Positions 1 to 9,198 of a stretch of DNA of 64,000 nucleotides are shown one piece after another. The position numbers were made by a program, and so were the translations under genes. Position 1 is the first letter of the stretch, and each line of letters opens with the position of its first letter. The stretch covers positions 62,001 to 126,000 of the forward strand of contig NZ_BRVM01000012.1 in assembly GCF_026011715.1 (NCBI RefSeq). Reading direction: 5' to 3'. The notes under the pieces are model-generated. The model did no database searches. It was given only the letters and a program-made list of their open reading frames with translations, and was not told the origin of the DNA. The stretch comes from Cytobacillus sp. NCCP-133. Its GTDB lineage: Bacteria; Bacillota; Bacilli; Bacillales; Cytobacillaceae.

Positions 1-103
1 TTCTTTCTGTCTTTCGAAAGTCAATTATTTTCTCTGCAGGGACATCGTAGACCTGGAATGCCTTTCCGCTTTTCAGCAAGGGAAGAACTTCATCAGGATG
101 AAT
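1..103 (-). other. Open-frame fragment running off the left edge
   Basis: On the minus strand a frame stays open from a TAG at 104-106 to the edge of the window and reads like real protein (…LKSGKAFQVYDVPAEKII…). No ATG or GTG lies between that stop and the edge; a TTG at 77-79 is the only usual start and has no clear ribosome site. It may be the start of a gene continuing to the left or the tail of a broken one. Family not recognised. Confidence 0.3.
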
Positions 104-263
104 CTATTTTCCAGATATTTAAATAAACGATTAAACTAGAGTGGGCCATGAATCTAAAATCGTCCCATCGAAATTCCATAGAACATTCATCCAAACAACT
201 CCTTCCATTTATATGTATTCATGTAAAGGCTTTAAAAGGGGAAAGGTAAATATCCATTACAGT

Positions 264-298
264 GAAAAGCCCCGGCAAGCTGCCGGGGTTTTTATTTA
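264..298. terminator. Bidirectional rho-independent terminator after metH
   Basis: A GC-rich hairpin (CCCCGGCA / TGCCGGGG) at about 268-288 is followed by a T-run on the plus strand and by CTTTT on the minus strand. It lies about 75 bp past the metH stop and probably ends the methionine operon. Confidence 0.75.
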
Positions 299-368
299 TA
301 ATATCAGAATTTATATCCTTTTGAACTTAGATAACTGTCTAGCTCCAGGCGCCCTGCGCTTTTCTTAT
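297..368. repeat. 72-bp dispersed repeat, copy 1
   Basis: Matches 20815-20886 with only 3 differences in 72 bases. Its core (GATAACTGTCTAGCTCCAGG…GCGCTTTTCTTAT) resembles the two ends of a longer intergenic repeat I recall from Bacillaceae genomes, with the middle missing. The stop codon of metH (365-367) lies inside it, and it abuts the T-run of a terminator, as copy 2 also does. Confidence 0.8.
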
Positions 369-3300
369 CTTAACACATTAAAGTATCTAGCTTCCGGATG
401 GGCAAATACCATAGCTGATACAGATGCCTCCGGTTCCATCATACATCCTTCTGTAAGCTCGACACCAATATCTTCAGGATGTATAAGGTTGAACAGCTTT
501 TTCTGGTCTTCAAGATCCGGACAGGCAGGATAACCGTATGAAAAGCGCTGACCTTGGTATTTCGCTGCAAAACGGTCTTTCATCGACATTTCGACTGGAT
601 CAGGGAATCCCCAGCGGTCGCGGATCTGGCGGTGGATCAATTCAGCTAATCCTTCTGCCGTTTCCAGGGCAAGCGACTGCAATGCATGACTCTCCAGGAA
701 TCTGCCTTCCTCTTTTAAACGGTCGGCCACTTCTCGAATGTCCCTGCCGGCAGTGACGGTAAAAAAGGCTACATAGTCCATTTGGCCGCTTTCCTTGGAT
801 TTCAGGAAGTCTGCCAGGCATAGAAATGGTTCGGTTTCCTGGCGAGGAAACACAAACGTTTCAATCACAGTCTTTTCGTCCTCATTATAGATATACACTT
901 TATCGCCATCAGATTGGGCAGGGAAAAATTGATAAACCGCCTTAGGTTCAATCCAGTTATTCTCTTTTGATTCAGCAATCAGCTCATCAACCACTGTGTT
1001 TATCTTAATAGCCCTATCATCTTTTTCCGCAAGAAGCTTTTGCAGGTTTCCTTTTAAGCCAAGATGATGGCCAATCAGCATTTGCTTATTAATATACGGT
1101 TCGATATGGGAGAGGGAATACATTTTAAGCAAATGGCGCTTCAAATCTTTTGGTACAAATACGGGCACTTGAGTGCTCACTGTTGGTTTAGGTTTTACCG
1201 CAACAGCAACCGATCCGCGGTCAAACGGTACTGCGTTAAGCGCTGCAGCCTGTTTTTCTGCCTGCTGGATTCGCAGTTTTTCTGCTTCGCCGGGTTCCTG
1301 AAGCTGATTGGCTAAAGAGAGTCCGTTCATGGCATCCTTGGCATAAAGCACAAGACCGTCATATTCCTTGGAGATTTTAGTGTCAGTAAATTTCCTCGAG
1401 AGGGCAGCACCGCCAACTAACATCGGGATCTCGATGCCAGCCTGCTTCATGTCATGCGCGGTAATGACCATTTGCTGTGCTGATTTAACAAGCAAACCAG
1501 ATAGGCCGACCATGTCTGGCTTCTCCCGCTTAATATTTTCGATCAACTCAGCAGGGGAGACCTTAATCCCCAGATCAATCACTTCATATCCGTTATTGCT
1601 AAGGATGATATCAACAAGGTTTTTGCCGATATCGTGAACATCGCCTTTTACTGTAGCTAGGATAATTTTTCCTTTTGAGGAAGACTGGGCAGCATCCTTT
1701 TCCATATAAGGCTCAAGGTATGCAACAGATGCCTTCATGACCTCAGCGCTTTGCAGAACTTCCGCGACAATAAGCTGATTATCATTAAACAATCTGCCGA
1801 CTTCTTTCATTCCTTCCATTAATGGGCCATTAATGATATCAAGTGGAGCAGAGTATTCTTCAAGTGCCAGAGCAAGGTCAGGAATTAACCCTTCTTTTGT
1901 GCCTTCCAGAATATAATAGGCTAGCCTTTCCTCAAGTGTCATATCAGGCAGGACACTCTTGCTTTCTTTCTTTTTATCGCGATAAAAATCAGTGAAAACA
2001 GCAAGAGATTCATCCGTTGTTTCGAAAAGCAGCTTTTCAGCCATTTCTACTTCTTCTTTTGAAATGGAAGCAAATCTCTCTAGCTTTTCTGTATTTACGA
2101 TCGCATAATCTAATCCTGCTTGAGTACAGGAATACAGGAATACAGAGTTTAAAATTTCCCGGCCGACAGGAGGTAGGCCGAATGATACATTGCTGATTCC
2201 CAGTATCGTCTGAACTTCCGGCAATGCTTCTTTGATTAGCCTGATTCCATCTACCGTTGCTTTAGCAGATCCAATGTATTGTTCATCCCCTGTGCCGACA
2301 GGGAAGACGAGGGGGTCAAAAATAAGATCCTCAGGTGGAATTTGGTATTTATTTACGAGCAAATCATAAGATCGCTTTGCAATCTCAACCTTTCTCGCAG
2401 CTGTAACACCCATGCCTTCTTCATCTATCGTTCCGACCACAACAGCTGCACCGAATCGATGGACGAGAGGGGCAATTGTCTCAAAGCGCTCTTCGCCATC
2501 CTCCAGGTTAATGGAATTGATGATCGCTTTACCCTGTGAATATATGAGAGCTTTTTCAATCACCTTTTCATCTGTCGAATCTATAACCAGCGGAACTTTG
2601 ATCTTTTTAACCAATTCCTTTATGAAATTCTCAACATCCTGCATTTCATCACGGTCAGGGTCAGCAAGGCAAATATCAATGACGTGGGCTCCGCCTTTTA
2701 CCTGGGCACGGCCTATCTCAGCTGCTTCCTCGAATTTCCCTTCAGCAATCAGCCTTTTAAATTTGCGTGATCCGATTACATTTGTGCGCTCTCCGACCAT
2801 AATCGGCCTTAAAGTAGGGTCATCATAAATCAAAGGTTCAATGCCAGATACTTTGTGCAGGGAATTTTTTTCAAATGTACGAGGGCTATAATCCTTTACG
2901 GATTCGGCTATCGCCTGGATATGTTCAGGAGTAGTCCCGCAGCATCCGCCCACAATATTCAGCCAGCCTTCCCTGGCAAAACCCTCAAGCTTGCTCGCCA
3001 GTGATTCAGGTGTTTCATGGTATTGTCCTTCTTCATCAGGCAAACCTGCATTCGGATAGCAGCTTACAGCAGTTGAGGCCAATCCGGATAATGAACGGAT
3101 ATGGTCCTGCATGAATTCCGGCCCTGTCGCACAGTTAAGACCTACAGCTAAAGGATTCATATGCTCAAGTGAAATATAAAAAGCCTCGATTGATTGGCCT
3201 GCAAGGGTAGTGCCCATCGGTTCAATGGTTCCTGAAACAATGAGAGGAAGTTTTTTTCCGGTTTTTATCGATGCATTTTCAATGCCGATAAATCCAGCTT

Positions 3301-3811
3301 TCACATTCAGCATATCCTGGCTTGTTTCCAAAAGGAGAAGGTCTGCTCCTCCGTCAATTAACCCGCGCGCTTGTTCTTCGTATGCTAAAGCCAAATCTTC
3401 AAAAGTGGATCCGCCTGTTACGCTCAGCGTCTTAGTGGTAGGTCCCATCGCACCTGCCACATACCTTGGCCATTCAGGTGTAGAGACACGCTCGGCTGCC
3501 TCACATGCAATTTCAACTGCTTTTTTATTGAGTTCATATGCTTTATCTTCAAGATCGTAATCTGCGAGAACGATGCTTGTGGCACCAAAAGTATTCGTTT
3601 CGATAATATCTGCGCCAGCTTTTAAATATTCCATATGGATATGCTCAATTACAGATGGAGCGGTTACGTTTAAGAATTCGTTGCAGCCTTCATACTCCTC
3701 GCCGCCAAAGTCTTCCGCTGTTAGGTTCGCTCTTTGGAGCATGGTGCCCATTGCACCATCCATGATTAAAATTTTCTTTTTTAGCTGTTCTGGCAATGAT
3801 GGTTTATGCAT
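365..3811 (-). CDS. metH: Cobalamin-dependent methionine synthase
   Basis: Transfers a methyl group from 5-methyltetrahydrofolate through cobalamin to homocysteine. At about 1148 residues it is full length. The N-terminal homocysteine domain has zinc ligands in LNCATGP (near residue 226) and GGCCGTTP (near 288); then come the pterin-binding domain, the B12 domain with GDVHDIGKN (cobalamin His near 725) and the SAM-dependent activation domain at the C-terminus. The frame extends upstream to 3853, but the ATG at 3811 has an AAGGAGG site just before it. It overlaps the end of yitJ by 8 bp and is the last gene of the S-box operon. The final codons run into a dispersed repeat that supplies the stop. 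Confidence 0.97.
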   Translation of the reverse strand: MHKPSLPEQLKKKILIMDGAMGTMLQRANLTAEDFGGEEYEGCNEFLNVTAPSVIEHIHMEYLKAGADIIETNTFGATSIVLADYDLEDKAYELNKKAVEIACEAAERVSTPEWPRYVAGAMGPTTKTLSVTGGSTFEDLALAYEEQARGLIDGGADLLLLETSQDMLNVKAGFIGIENASIKTGKKLPLIVSGTIEPMGTTLAGQSIEAFYISLEHMNPLAVGLNCATGPEFMQDHIRSLSGLASTAVSCYPNAGLPDEEGQYHETPESLASKLEGFAREGWLNIVGGCCGTTPEHIQAIAESVKDYSPRTFEKNSLHKVSGIEPLIYDDPTLRPIMVGERTNVIGSRKFKRLIAEGKFEEAAEIGRAQVKGGAHVIDICLADPDRDEMQDVENFIKELVKKIKVPLVIDSTDEKVIEKALIYSQGKAIINSINLEDGEERFETIAPLVHRFGAAVVVGTIDEEGMGVTAARKVEIAKRSYDLLVNKYQIPPEDLIFDPLVFPVGTGDEQYIGSAKATVDGIRLIKEALPEVQTILGISNVSFGLPPVGREILNSVFLYSCTQAGLDYAIVNTEKLERFASISKEEVEMAEKLLFETTDESLAVFTDFYRDKKKESKSVLPDMTLEERLAYYILEGTKEGLIPDLALALEEYSAPLDIINGPLMEGMKEVGRLFNDNQLIVAEVLQSAEVMKASVAYLEPYMEKDAAQSSSKGKIILATVKGDVHDIGKNLVDIILSNNGYEVIDLGIKVSPAELIENIKREKPDMVGLSGLLVKSAQQMVITAHDMKQAGIEIPMLVGGAALSRKFTDTKISKEYDGLVLYAKDAMNGLSLANQLQEPGEAEKLRIQQAEKQAAALNAVPFDRGSVAVAVKPKPTVSTQVPVFVPKDLKRHLLKMYSLSHIEPYINKQMLIGHHLGLKGNLQKLLAEKDDRAIKINTVVDELIAESKENNWIEPKAVYQFFPAQSDGDKVYIYNEDEKTVIETFVFPRQETEPFLCLADFLKSKESGQMDYVAFFTVTAGRDIREVADRLKEEGRFLESHALQSLALETAEGLAELIHRQIRDRWGFPDPVEMSMKDRFAAKYQGQRFSYGYPACPDLEDQKKLFNLIHPEDIGVELTEGCMMEPEASVSAMVFAHPEARYFNVLR

Positions 3812-5654
3812 GTAGTTTCCTCCTTGAAAGCCGTTCAGTCGTTTTTTTGGCATAATTGGATAGCTCGACAGTCATTTCGTAGCGCATGAAAGGAGTAATC
3901 AGGTAAATGCCGTTAAAAAGCTCAGCAGCAGCATCAATCAGTGATTTTGCGATGGTGATTCCTTCGCGGCTAGCTTGAGCAGGGTCATCCTTTAATGCAG
4001 CCATCCGGTCTCTGATGCTGTCGGCTATTTTAATACCAGGTACTTCATTATGAAGGAACTCTGCATTTCGGCTGCCGGTTAATGGCATCAGGCCTATATA
4101 CACAGGTGCATTTAAACCTTTTACAGCTTCATGTACCTCCAGCAATTTCTCCTCTGAGAAAACAGGTTGAGTTATGAAATAGTCTGCACCATGCTCAATT
4201 TTCTTTTCGAGTCTTCCAACAGCTTTTTCCAATGAGCGGACATTGGGATTAAACGCGCCTGCAACTGAAAAGTCTGCTTTTTGGCCAAGATCTTTACCCG
4301 AAACCGATAATCCTTCATTTAACTGCTTGATCATGCTGATCAGTTCAAAGGAAGAAACATCATAAACAGAGGATGCACCAGGAAAATCACCGACTCGCGC
4401 CGGGTCTCCGGTTACGGCTAACACATCATTTAATCCGAGAGCATGGAGCCCCATTAAATGGGATTGAAGCCCGATGATGTTCCTGTCCCTGCATGTTACA
4501 TGCACTAGGGGACGCAAACCGGTTTGCTGCTTTACCAAATAACCAAGGGCAGAGTTGCAGACCCTCGGGGACGCAAGGGAATTATCTGCAAGAGTAATAG
4601 AATCAATCCCAGCGTCCTTTAATGCATGTGCGCCTTCAAAAAAGCGAGCAGTGTCTAGCTTCCTCGGGGGATCCAGTTCCACAATCACAGAAGGCCTTTC
4701 CTTCACAATATCGTGCAAAGGAGGGAGTTCCCTGGCTGGTGCCGGCTTTTCCGACACGATGATTTTCTCTCTAGTTTTTACTTCTTTTTCCTGAATCGGC
4801 GGCAGCCCCTTAAGCTCATCGGCAAATGCCTTGATATGTGCAGGGGTAGTCCCGCAGCAGCCACCTAAAAGGCGAACCCCCTGATTGCGAAAGTCAATCG
4901 CCGACTGGCGGAAATATTCAGCATCTCCTTCATAATGGAATTTGCCGTCCGTATAAGCAGGGATGCTTGCATTAGGATAAGCGGAAAGGAATGCTTGTTT
5001 GGGCAGCTGCACGCTCTCTAGCGTTTTCAGCATATGATGAGGACCAAGCCTGCAATTGAGACCCACCACATCAGCACCGGCGCTTTCAAGCCTTGAAAAT
5101 GCCTCACCAATAGGGGTCTGGTCCTGAAGGACACCTGCTTCCTGGAGCGAAACCTGTGCGATAACCGGCAAATCGGTTTCTTTTCTGGCTATGGCCAGCA
5201 CCGTTTCAAGTTCTTCAAAATCATAATAGGTCTCTAGCAGAATACCATCTACCCCCTCAAGCAGAAGACAATATAACTGCTCACGAAAACTCCTTTTGAT
5301 TTCATCAAGCGATGTCATATTAGGCTTAATCCCTCTAACGCCGCCTATTGTACCAGCTACATAGACCCTGCCGCTGGATGCTTTTTTAGCAATCCGGGCT
5401 GCTGCGCTATTAATGTCTTTCACAGAGTCCTCGAGACCGTATCTCTGGAGTTTCAAATAATTAGCAGCATAAGTGTTGGTTTGAATCAGCCCGGCACCGG
5501 CCGCAATATACGCTTCATGAATGTGCTGAATCTGTTCAGACTGTGATAGATTCAATTCTTCAAAACAGCTGTCTGTACCGTAGGAGTATAGGAGAGTTCC
5601 CATCGCCCCATCAGCTATGATTATCTCATTCTTTAATTTATCAATAAAACTCAA
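3804..5654 (-). CDS. yitJ: Bifunctional homocysteine S-methyltransferase / methylenetetrahydrofolate reductase
   Basis: This 616-residue fusion has an N-terminal homocysteine-binding domain, with zinc cysteines in LNCRLGP (near 200) and GGCCGTTP (near 266), and a C-terminal MetF-type reductase beginning near 320 (VIVELDPPR). The reductase makes 5-methyl-THF, the methyl donor for MetH next door. The arrangement matches B. subtilis YitJ. The start is TTG at 5654 behind a GGGGGTGATCAC site; there is no in-frame ATG close by. The gap to metC is 4 bp and the overlap with metH 8 bp, so translation is probably coupled. Whether the N-terminal domain is itself active cannot be told from sequence. Confidence 0.93.
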   Translation of the reverse strand: MSFIDKLKNEIIIADGAMGTLLYSYGTDSCFEELNLSQSEQIQHIHEAYIAAGAGLIQTNTYAANYLKLQRYGLEDSVKDINSAAARIAKKASSGRVYVAGTIGGVRGIKPNMTSLDEIKRSFREQLYCLLLEGVDGILLETYYDFEELETVLAIARKETDLPVIAQVSLQEAGVLQDQTPIGEAFSRLESAGADVVGLNCRLGPHHMLKTLESVQLPKQAFLSAYPNASIPAYTDGKFHYEGDAEYFRQSAIDFRNQGVRLLGGCCGTTPAHIKAFADELKGLPPIQEKEVKTREKIIVSEKPAPARELPPLHDIVKERPSVIVELDPPRKLDTARFFEGAHALKDAGIDSITLADNSLASPRVCNSALGYLVKQQTGLRPLVHVTCRDRNIIGLQSHLMGLHALGLNDVLAVTGDPARVGDFPGASSVYDVSSFELISMIKQLNEGLSVSGKDLGQKADFSVAGAFNPNVRSLEKAVGRLEKKIEHGADYFITQPVFSEEKLLEVHEAVKGLNAPVYIGLMPLTGSRNAEFLHNEVPGIKIADSIRDRMAALKDDPAQASREGITIAKSLIDAAAELFNGIYLITPFMRYEMTVELSNYAKKTTERLSRRKLHA

Positions 5655-5658
5655 GTGA

Positions 5659-6843
5659 TCACCCCCGCTGTAAAATCGATTGTTTTGATTGCTCTGCAGC
5701 AGCCAAAGCTGCCTTGAAATCTTCTATAATATCTTCAGCATTCTCTAAGCCGACAGAGAGGCGAAGAAGACTGTTTGTAATTCCGCGCTGCTCTCTTTCA
5801 CCCGCAGGCATCGCGGCATGGGACATTTTTGCAGGATAGGAGAGGATGGACTCAACAGCCCCAAGACTTACTGCAAAAACAGGAATTTGTGCATTTTCTA
5901 CAAACGTTCTCATTGTTTGCTCATCTTCAAGCTCAAAAGAGAGGACAGCCCCTCCGTTAACTGCCTGTTTCTTTTGCAGTTTATAGCCCGGATGGTCCGC
6001 AAGCCCAGGGTAATGCACTTTTTTTATAGATGGATGAGCTGCGAGGAACGCAGCAATTTTCTCTGCTGATTTGACTGATTGAACCAGGCGGACATGAAGG
6101 GTTTTAATCCCTCTAAGGACAAGCCACGCATCCTGAACACCTAACACAGCCCCAAAGGAATTCTGCAGAAACGCCAATCTTGATGCCAAATCAGGATTCT
6201 TCACAACAGCAAGGCCGGCCACGACATCGCTGTGACCAGATAAAAACTTTGTGGCACTATGAAGGACAATATCTGCACCTAAAGCGAGCGGTTTTTGAAG
6301 AGCAGGGGTAAGGAATGTATTATCAACAAAGGTTAAGGCTCCGTGTTGTTTAGCAAGGGAGGTGATTGCCTGGATATCGGTTACCTTCAATAATGGATTT
6401 GATGGAGTCTCTACATAGAACACCTTTGTGTTTGGGCGGATGGCCGACTTAACTTCTTCCAGATTCGTCATATCAACGAATGTATGCTCGATGCCAAAGC
6501 GAGTCAGAACTTCTGTTACCATCCGGAAGGTGCCGCCATACACATCTTCGGTGATGACAACATGGTCATCCTTTGACAAGAGAAGGAAAGCGGTCGAAAT
6601 GGCAGCCATTCCTGATGAGAAAGCAAAACCTCTTGTTCCTTCTTCAAGTTCGGCGATTACTTCTTCCAATGCTTCTCTTGTTGGATTTAAGCTGCGGCTA
6701 TAATCGTATTTTCCGAATGTATCAAGATCACTTTGATGAAAAGTGGAAGCATGCTGAATCGGAACACTGACAGCGCCTGTTTCTGGATCGTATTTATGAT
6801 TATTGTGCAGTAACTTTGTTTGGAATGAAAATTTGTTGCTCAT
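5659..6843 (-). CDS. metC: Cystathionine beta-lyase (PLP-dependent)
   Basis: Cleaves cystathionine to homocysteine, pyruvate and ammonia. The 394-residue protein belongs to the Cys/Met-metabolism PLP family: phosphate-binding SSGMAAI, the aspartate in VDNTFLTP and the Schiff-base lysine in HSATKFLSGH. Its start ATG overlaps the metI stop by 4 bp (ATGA). Order and size match metC of the B. subtilis metIC pair. Sequence alone does not fully separate beta-lyases from gamma-synthases of this family; the assignment rests on position after metI and overall resemblance. Confidence 0.9.
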   Translation of the reverse strand: MSNKFSFQTKLLHNNHKYDPETGAVSVPIQHASTFHQSDLDTFGKYDYSRSLNPTREALEEVIAELEEGTRGFAFSSGMAAISTAFLLLSKDDHVVITEDVYGGTFRMVTEVLTRFGIEHTFVDMTNLEEVKSAIRPNTKVFYVETPSNPLLKVTDIQAITSLAKQHGALTFVDNTFLTPALQKPLALGADIVLHSATKFLSGHSDVVAGLAVVKNPDLASRLAFLQNSFGAVLGVQDAWLVLRGIKTLHVRLVQSVKSAEKIAAFLAAHPSIKKVHYPGLADHPGYKLQKKQAVNGGAVLSFELEDEQTMRTFVENAQIPVFAVSLGAVESILSYPAKMSHAAMPAGEREQRGITNSLLRLSVGLENAEDIIEDFKAALAAAEQSKQSILQRG

Positions 6844-7952
6844 CGTACAGCCTCCTTTAATACACTTGCAAAAGCATGCTCCAGATCCGCCTTTAGATCT
6901 TCAGCATTTTCAATTCCAACTGAGAAACGCAATAGTCTGTTGCAAACTCCAGTCTCAATACGAACTTCTTCAGGAATGTCAGCATGTGTTTGTGTTGCTG
7001 GGTAGGTAATGAAACTCTCAACGCCGCCAAGGCTTTCGGCAAACGAAATGAGCGAGAGGCTCTGCAGAAAAGGATTTACCCATGATTCATGTTTGATCCG
7101 GAAAGATATCATACCGCCGTTTCCGGGATACAATACATCCGTAACCGCATCATGTTCTCTTAAAGTTGCCACTAATTCTTTTGCATTCTTTTCATGGCGT
7201 TCCATACGAAGGGAAAGAGTCTTCATGCCTCGAATCAATAACCATGAATCAAAAGGGCTTAATACGGCACCTGCTGCGTTGTGGTTCATAGCCAGCGATT
7301 CACATAATTCCTTTCCTTTAGCCACAATCAGGCCAGCAAGAACATCATTATGACCTCCAAGATATTTTGTTGCGCTATGGATCACAATGTCAGCTCCCAG
7401 CTTTAGCGGCTGCTGAAGGATAGGAGTGTAAAACGTGTTATCAACGATTAACAGGACATTATGCCGCTTTGCAATTTCAGCTGTTTTTTCTATATCTGTT
7501 TGTTCCATTAGCGGATTAGTCGGTGTCTCAAGGAAAATAGCTTTGGTATGTTCTGTAATTAAGTTTTCAATATCTTCCGGCTTGCTTGTATTCACATATT
7601 TGCTGTGAAGACCCCACTTTTTGAACCCCTGTTCCAGCAAACGATATGTACCCCCATATAAATCCTTCGATACAATCCACTCATCCCCGGATTTAAAAAG
7701 AGATAGAATCGTTAGGATGGCCGCCATTCCAGAGCTACAGGCATATCCCTGATCTCCTTCCTCAAGATCGGCAATTGCTTTTTCAAGAAGCAGTCGGGTA
7801 GGATTTCCAGTACGGCTATAATCAAAACCCGTAGACTGGCCGATGCCCTCATGGCGATAGGCTGTCGAAAAATAGACAGGGGGATTTACAGCTCCTGTTG
7901 CGGTTTCACTTTTGTTGCCAATTTGGGCTAGTTTGGTATCAAGTTTATACAT
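6840..7952 (-). CDS. metI: Cystathionine gamma-synthase / O-acetylhomoserine sulfhydrylase
   Basis: Joins cysteine (or sulfide) to an activated homoserine, the entry step of the pathway encoded by this operon. It is about 370 residues long, with SSGMAAIL, VDNTFYTP and the PLP lysine in HSATKYLGGH. The frame opens at a GTG (7964) that overlaps the AGGGAG ribosome site, so the ATG at 7952 (MYKLDTKLAQIGN) is preferred although its spacing of about 11 nt is slightly long. It is the first gene after the SAM riboswitch and should be expressed when SAM is low. Confidence 0.92.
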   Translation of the reverse strand: MYKLDTKLAQIGNKSETATGAVNPPVYFSTAYRHEGIGQSTGFDYSRTGNPTRLLLEKAIADLEEGDQGYACSSGMAAILTILSLFKSGDEWIVSKDLYGGTYRLLEQGFKKWGLHSKYVNTSKPEDIENLITEHTKAIFLETPTNPLMEQTDIEKTAEIAKRHNVLLIVDNTFYTPILQQPLKLGADIVIHSATKYLGGHNDVLAGLIVAKGKELCESLAMNHNAAGAVLSPFDSWLLIRGMKTLSLRMERHEKNAKELVATLREHDAVTDVLYPGNGGMISFRIKHESWVNPFLQSLSLISFAESLGGVESFITYPATQTHADIPEEVRIETGVCNRLLRFSVGIENAEDLKADLEHAFASVLKEAVR

Positions 7953-7977
7953 ATGCGTTAACACTCCCTAAAAAAAA

Positions 7978-8012
7978 TAAAAAAGCCTTCTGTAAGAAGA
8001 AGACTTTTAATT
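7978..8012 (-). terminator. Riboswitch expression-platform terminator
   Basis: Read on the minus strand, AGTCTTCT and AGAAGGCT pair around a 6-nt loop and are followed by six or more T residues. It lies between the S-box aptamer and metI, as expected for transcription termination when SAM is bound. Confidence 0.85.
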
Positions 8013-8027
8013 GGTTAGCCATTCTTC

Positions 8028-8136
8028 TTATCTTTCAAGTTTGAAAAACTTGCAGGAATTAGCACCTTTTCAATCATCGTACGATTGAAGGTTGCTGAGG
8101 CGTCGTCGGGCCTTACCCTCGACCTCTCTGGATAAG
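8028..8136 (-). promoter_or_regulatory. SAM-I (S-box) riboswitch aptamer
   Basis: On the minus strand the element opens with CTTATCCAGAGAGGTCGAGG, continues with AAGGCCCGACGA and GCCTCAGCAACC, and closes with GAAAGATAAG, which pairs with the opening CTTATC. These are the conserved S-box blocks around the four-way junction. SAM binding should favour the downstream terminator and shut off metI-metC-yitJ-metH. Confidence 0.96.
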
Positions 8137-8162
8137 AAATCTATTATTGAATTTTCTCTAAA

Positions 8163-8192
8163 CTTTACTACAGTAAACCGTTAATAGTCAAC
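8163..8192 (-). promoter_or_regulatory. Probable sigma-A promoter of the methionine operon
   Basis: On the minus strand TTGACT (8187-8192) is followed after 18 nt by TAAAGT (8163-8168), placing the transcript start just ahead of the S-box. Confidence 0.6.
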
Positions 8193-8273
8193 ACTTTTAT
8201 AACAAAATTCTTAATTGATTTAATTTTTACAAAAAGAAAAGGCTTTCATCCAAAAGGAGGAAAAGCATAATGG

Positions 8274-8453
8274 TTATTCTTCAATTAAACTATTCACGGG
8301 CACATCCATTTCTTTTTCCGGATCTGCTTTCGTATAAATGCGTGCAGTTTTACTATGCTCATCCACGTGCTGAATGATTACTGGGCTTCCATTATAAGTA
8401 ACTCCAACCATTTCCGCAGACTCTGAGAGTTCTCGGGCTCTTCCAATATTCAT
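8274..8453 (-). CDS. sspH: H-type small acid-soluble spore protein
   Basis: A 59-residue protein starting MNIGRARELSESAEM, with central VIIQHVDEHSKTARIY and ending DVPVNSLIEE. This closely follows the pattern I recall for B. subtilis SspH, a minor small acid-soluble protein of the spore core. A TACCTCC complement (AGGAGGTA) sits just upstream of the ATG. It is monocistronic between the methionine operon and the next gene; expression in the forespore is inferred from the family, not from a promoter I could identify. Confidence 0.88.
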   Translation of the reverse strand: MNIGRARELSESAEMVGVTYNGSPVIIQHVDEHSKTARIYTKADPEKEMDVPVNSLIEE

Positions 8454-8623
8454 GTTAAATACCTCCTGAATTAAATACTTGTAATTTACCTTAAATGAAA
8501 AAATTTATTCTCTATAAGGAGGTTATCTGGCATAAAATGTTAAGACAGAACAGCTTTTAATTTCAGAAAATTTAATCTATAATAAGAGAAAGCAATCTAT
8601 TTATTCTGTGGAGGGAAGCGATC

Positions 8624-8863
8624 ATGCAAGAACATAGTCACTGCCATCATCGTTTTTCAGAACTTGGAGGGCCTGCGGTTTTTAGGACCGAGGATGGAAT
8701 TGAAGTGAATGTTTCATGTACAGGATTTCAGCAATGCACGTCATGCGGCCATATAGATTTTCCGGTGGACACAAGAGAAGCTATTGAATCTTTCCTAAAA
8801 GAAAGCAGAAAAAACCCTAATGCAGCCAAACAGATATATATTAACTTAGTGGAGACTTTTTAA
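8624..8863 (+). CDS. Small His/Cys-containing protein of unknown function
   Basis: Seventy-nine residues with a His-rich start (HSHCHHRF) and a CTGFQQCTSCGH stretch in the middle, so a metal-binding fold is possible but unproven. A GGAGGG site precedes the ATG, TATAAT at 8578-8583 could be a -10 box, and a terminator follows directly. It forms its own transcription unit. I do not recognise the family. Confidence 0.75.
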   Translation: MQEHSHCHHRFSELGGPAVFRTEDGIEVNVSCTGFQQCTSCGHIDFPVDTREAIESFLKESRKNPNAAKQIYINLVETF

Positions 8864-8892
8864 AGCCGATTAAAAATCGGCTTTTTATTTTT
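8864..8892 (+). terminator. Rho-independent terminator
   Basis: AAGCCGATT and AATCGGCTT pair around a short loop and are followed by TTTATTTTT. Confidence 0.8.
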
Positions 8893-9027
8893 GCCATTTC
8901 AGACGGAAAATTGCTCCTAGTTTATTCATATTAATATTGTTTACTGTTTAACAAATCATTTTCGTAATATAAGTTATTCGCCTGAAAATTATTTTGACAT
9001 ATTTCCACTATATTCATGTTTTAATCT

Positions 9028-9056
9028 TTGTATAACAAGATTTTCCGTGTTAGAAT
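9028..9056 (+). promoter_or_regulatory. Sigma-A promoter of odhAB
   Basis: TTGTAT (9028-9033), a 17-bp spacer and TAGAAT (9051-9056) fit a vegetative promoter about 140 bp ahead of odhA. Confidence 0.65.
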
Positions 9057-9061
9057 AGCTG

Positions 9062-9075
9062 TGGAAACGTTTTAA
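9062..9075 (+). promoter_or_regulatory. Possible CcpA (cre) site over the odhAB start point
   Basis: TGGAAACGTTTTAA matches the cre consensus except at the conserved late C. Its position directly after the -10 box is where a carbon-catabolite roadblock would act. Carbon repression of odhAB is plausible from general knowledge; this site is an inference. Confidence 0.35.
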
Positions 9076-9198
9076 CCTCTGAAAAAATTATTATTCGTAA
9101 AATAAAACGTTAATTCATTCTTCATTAAGGGTAATGAGTTCAGAGGGCGAAATGTATTGAATTATTTTATTTAAAAACAGTTATGGAGGTAATTTTCC

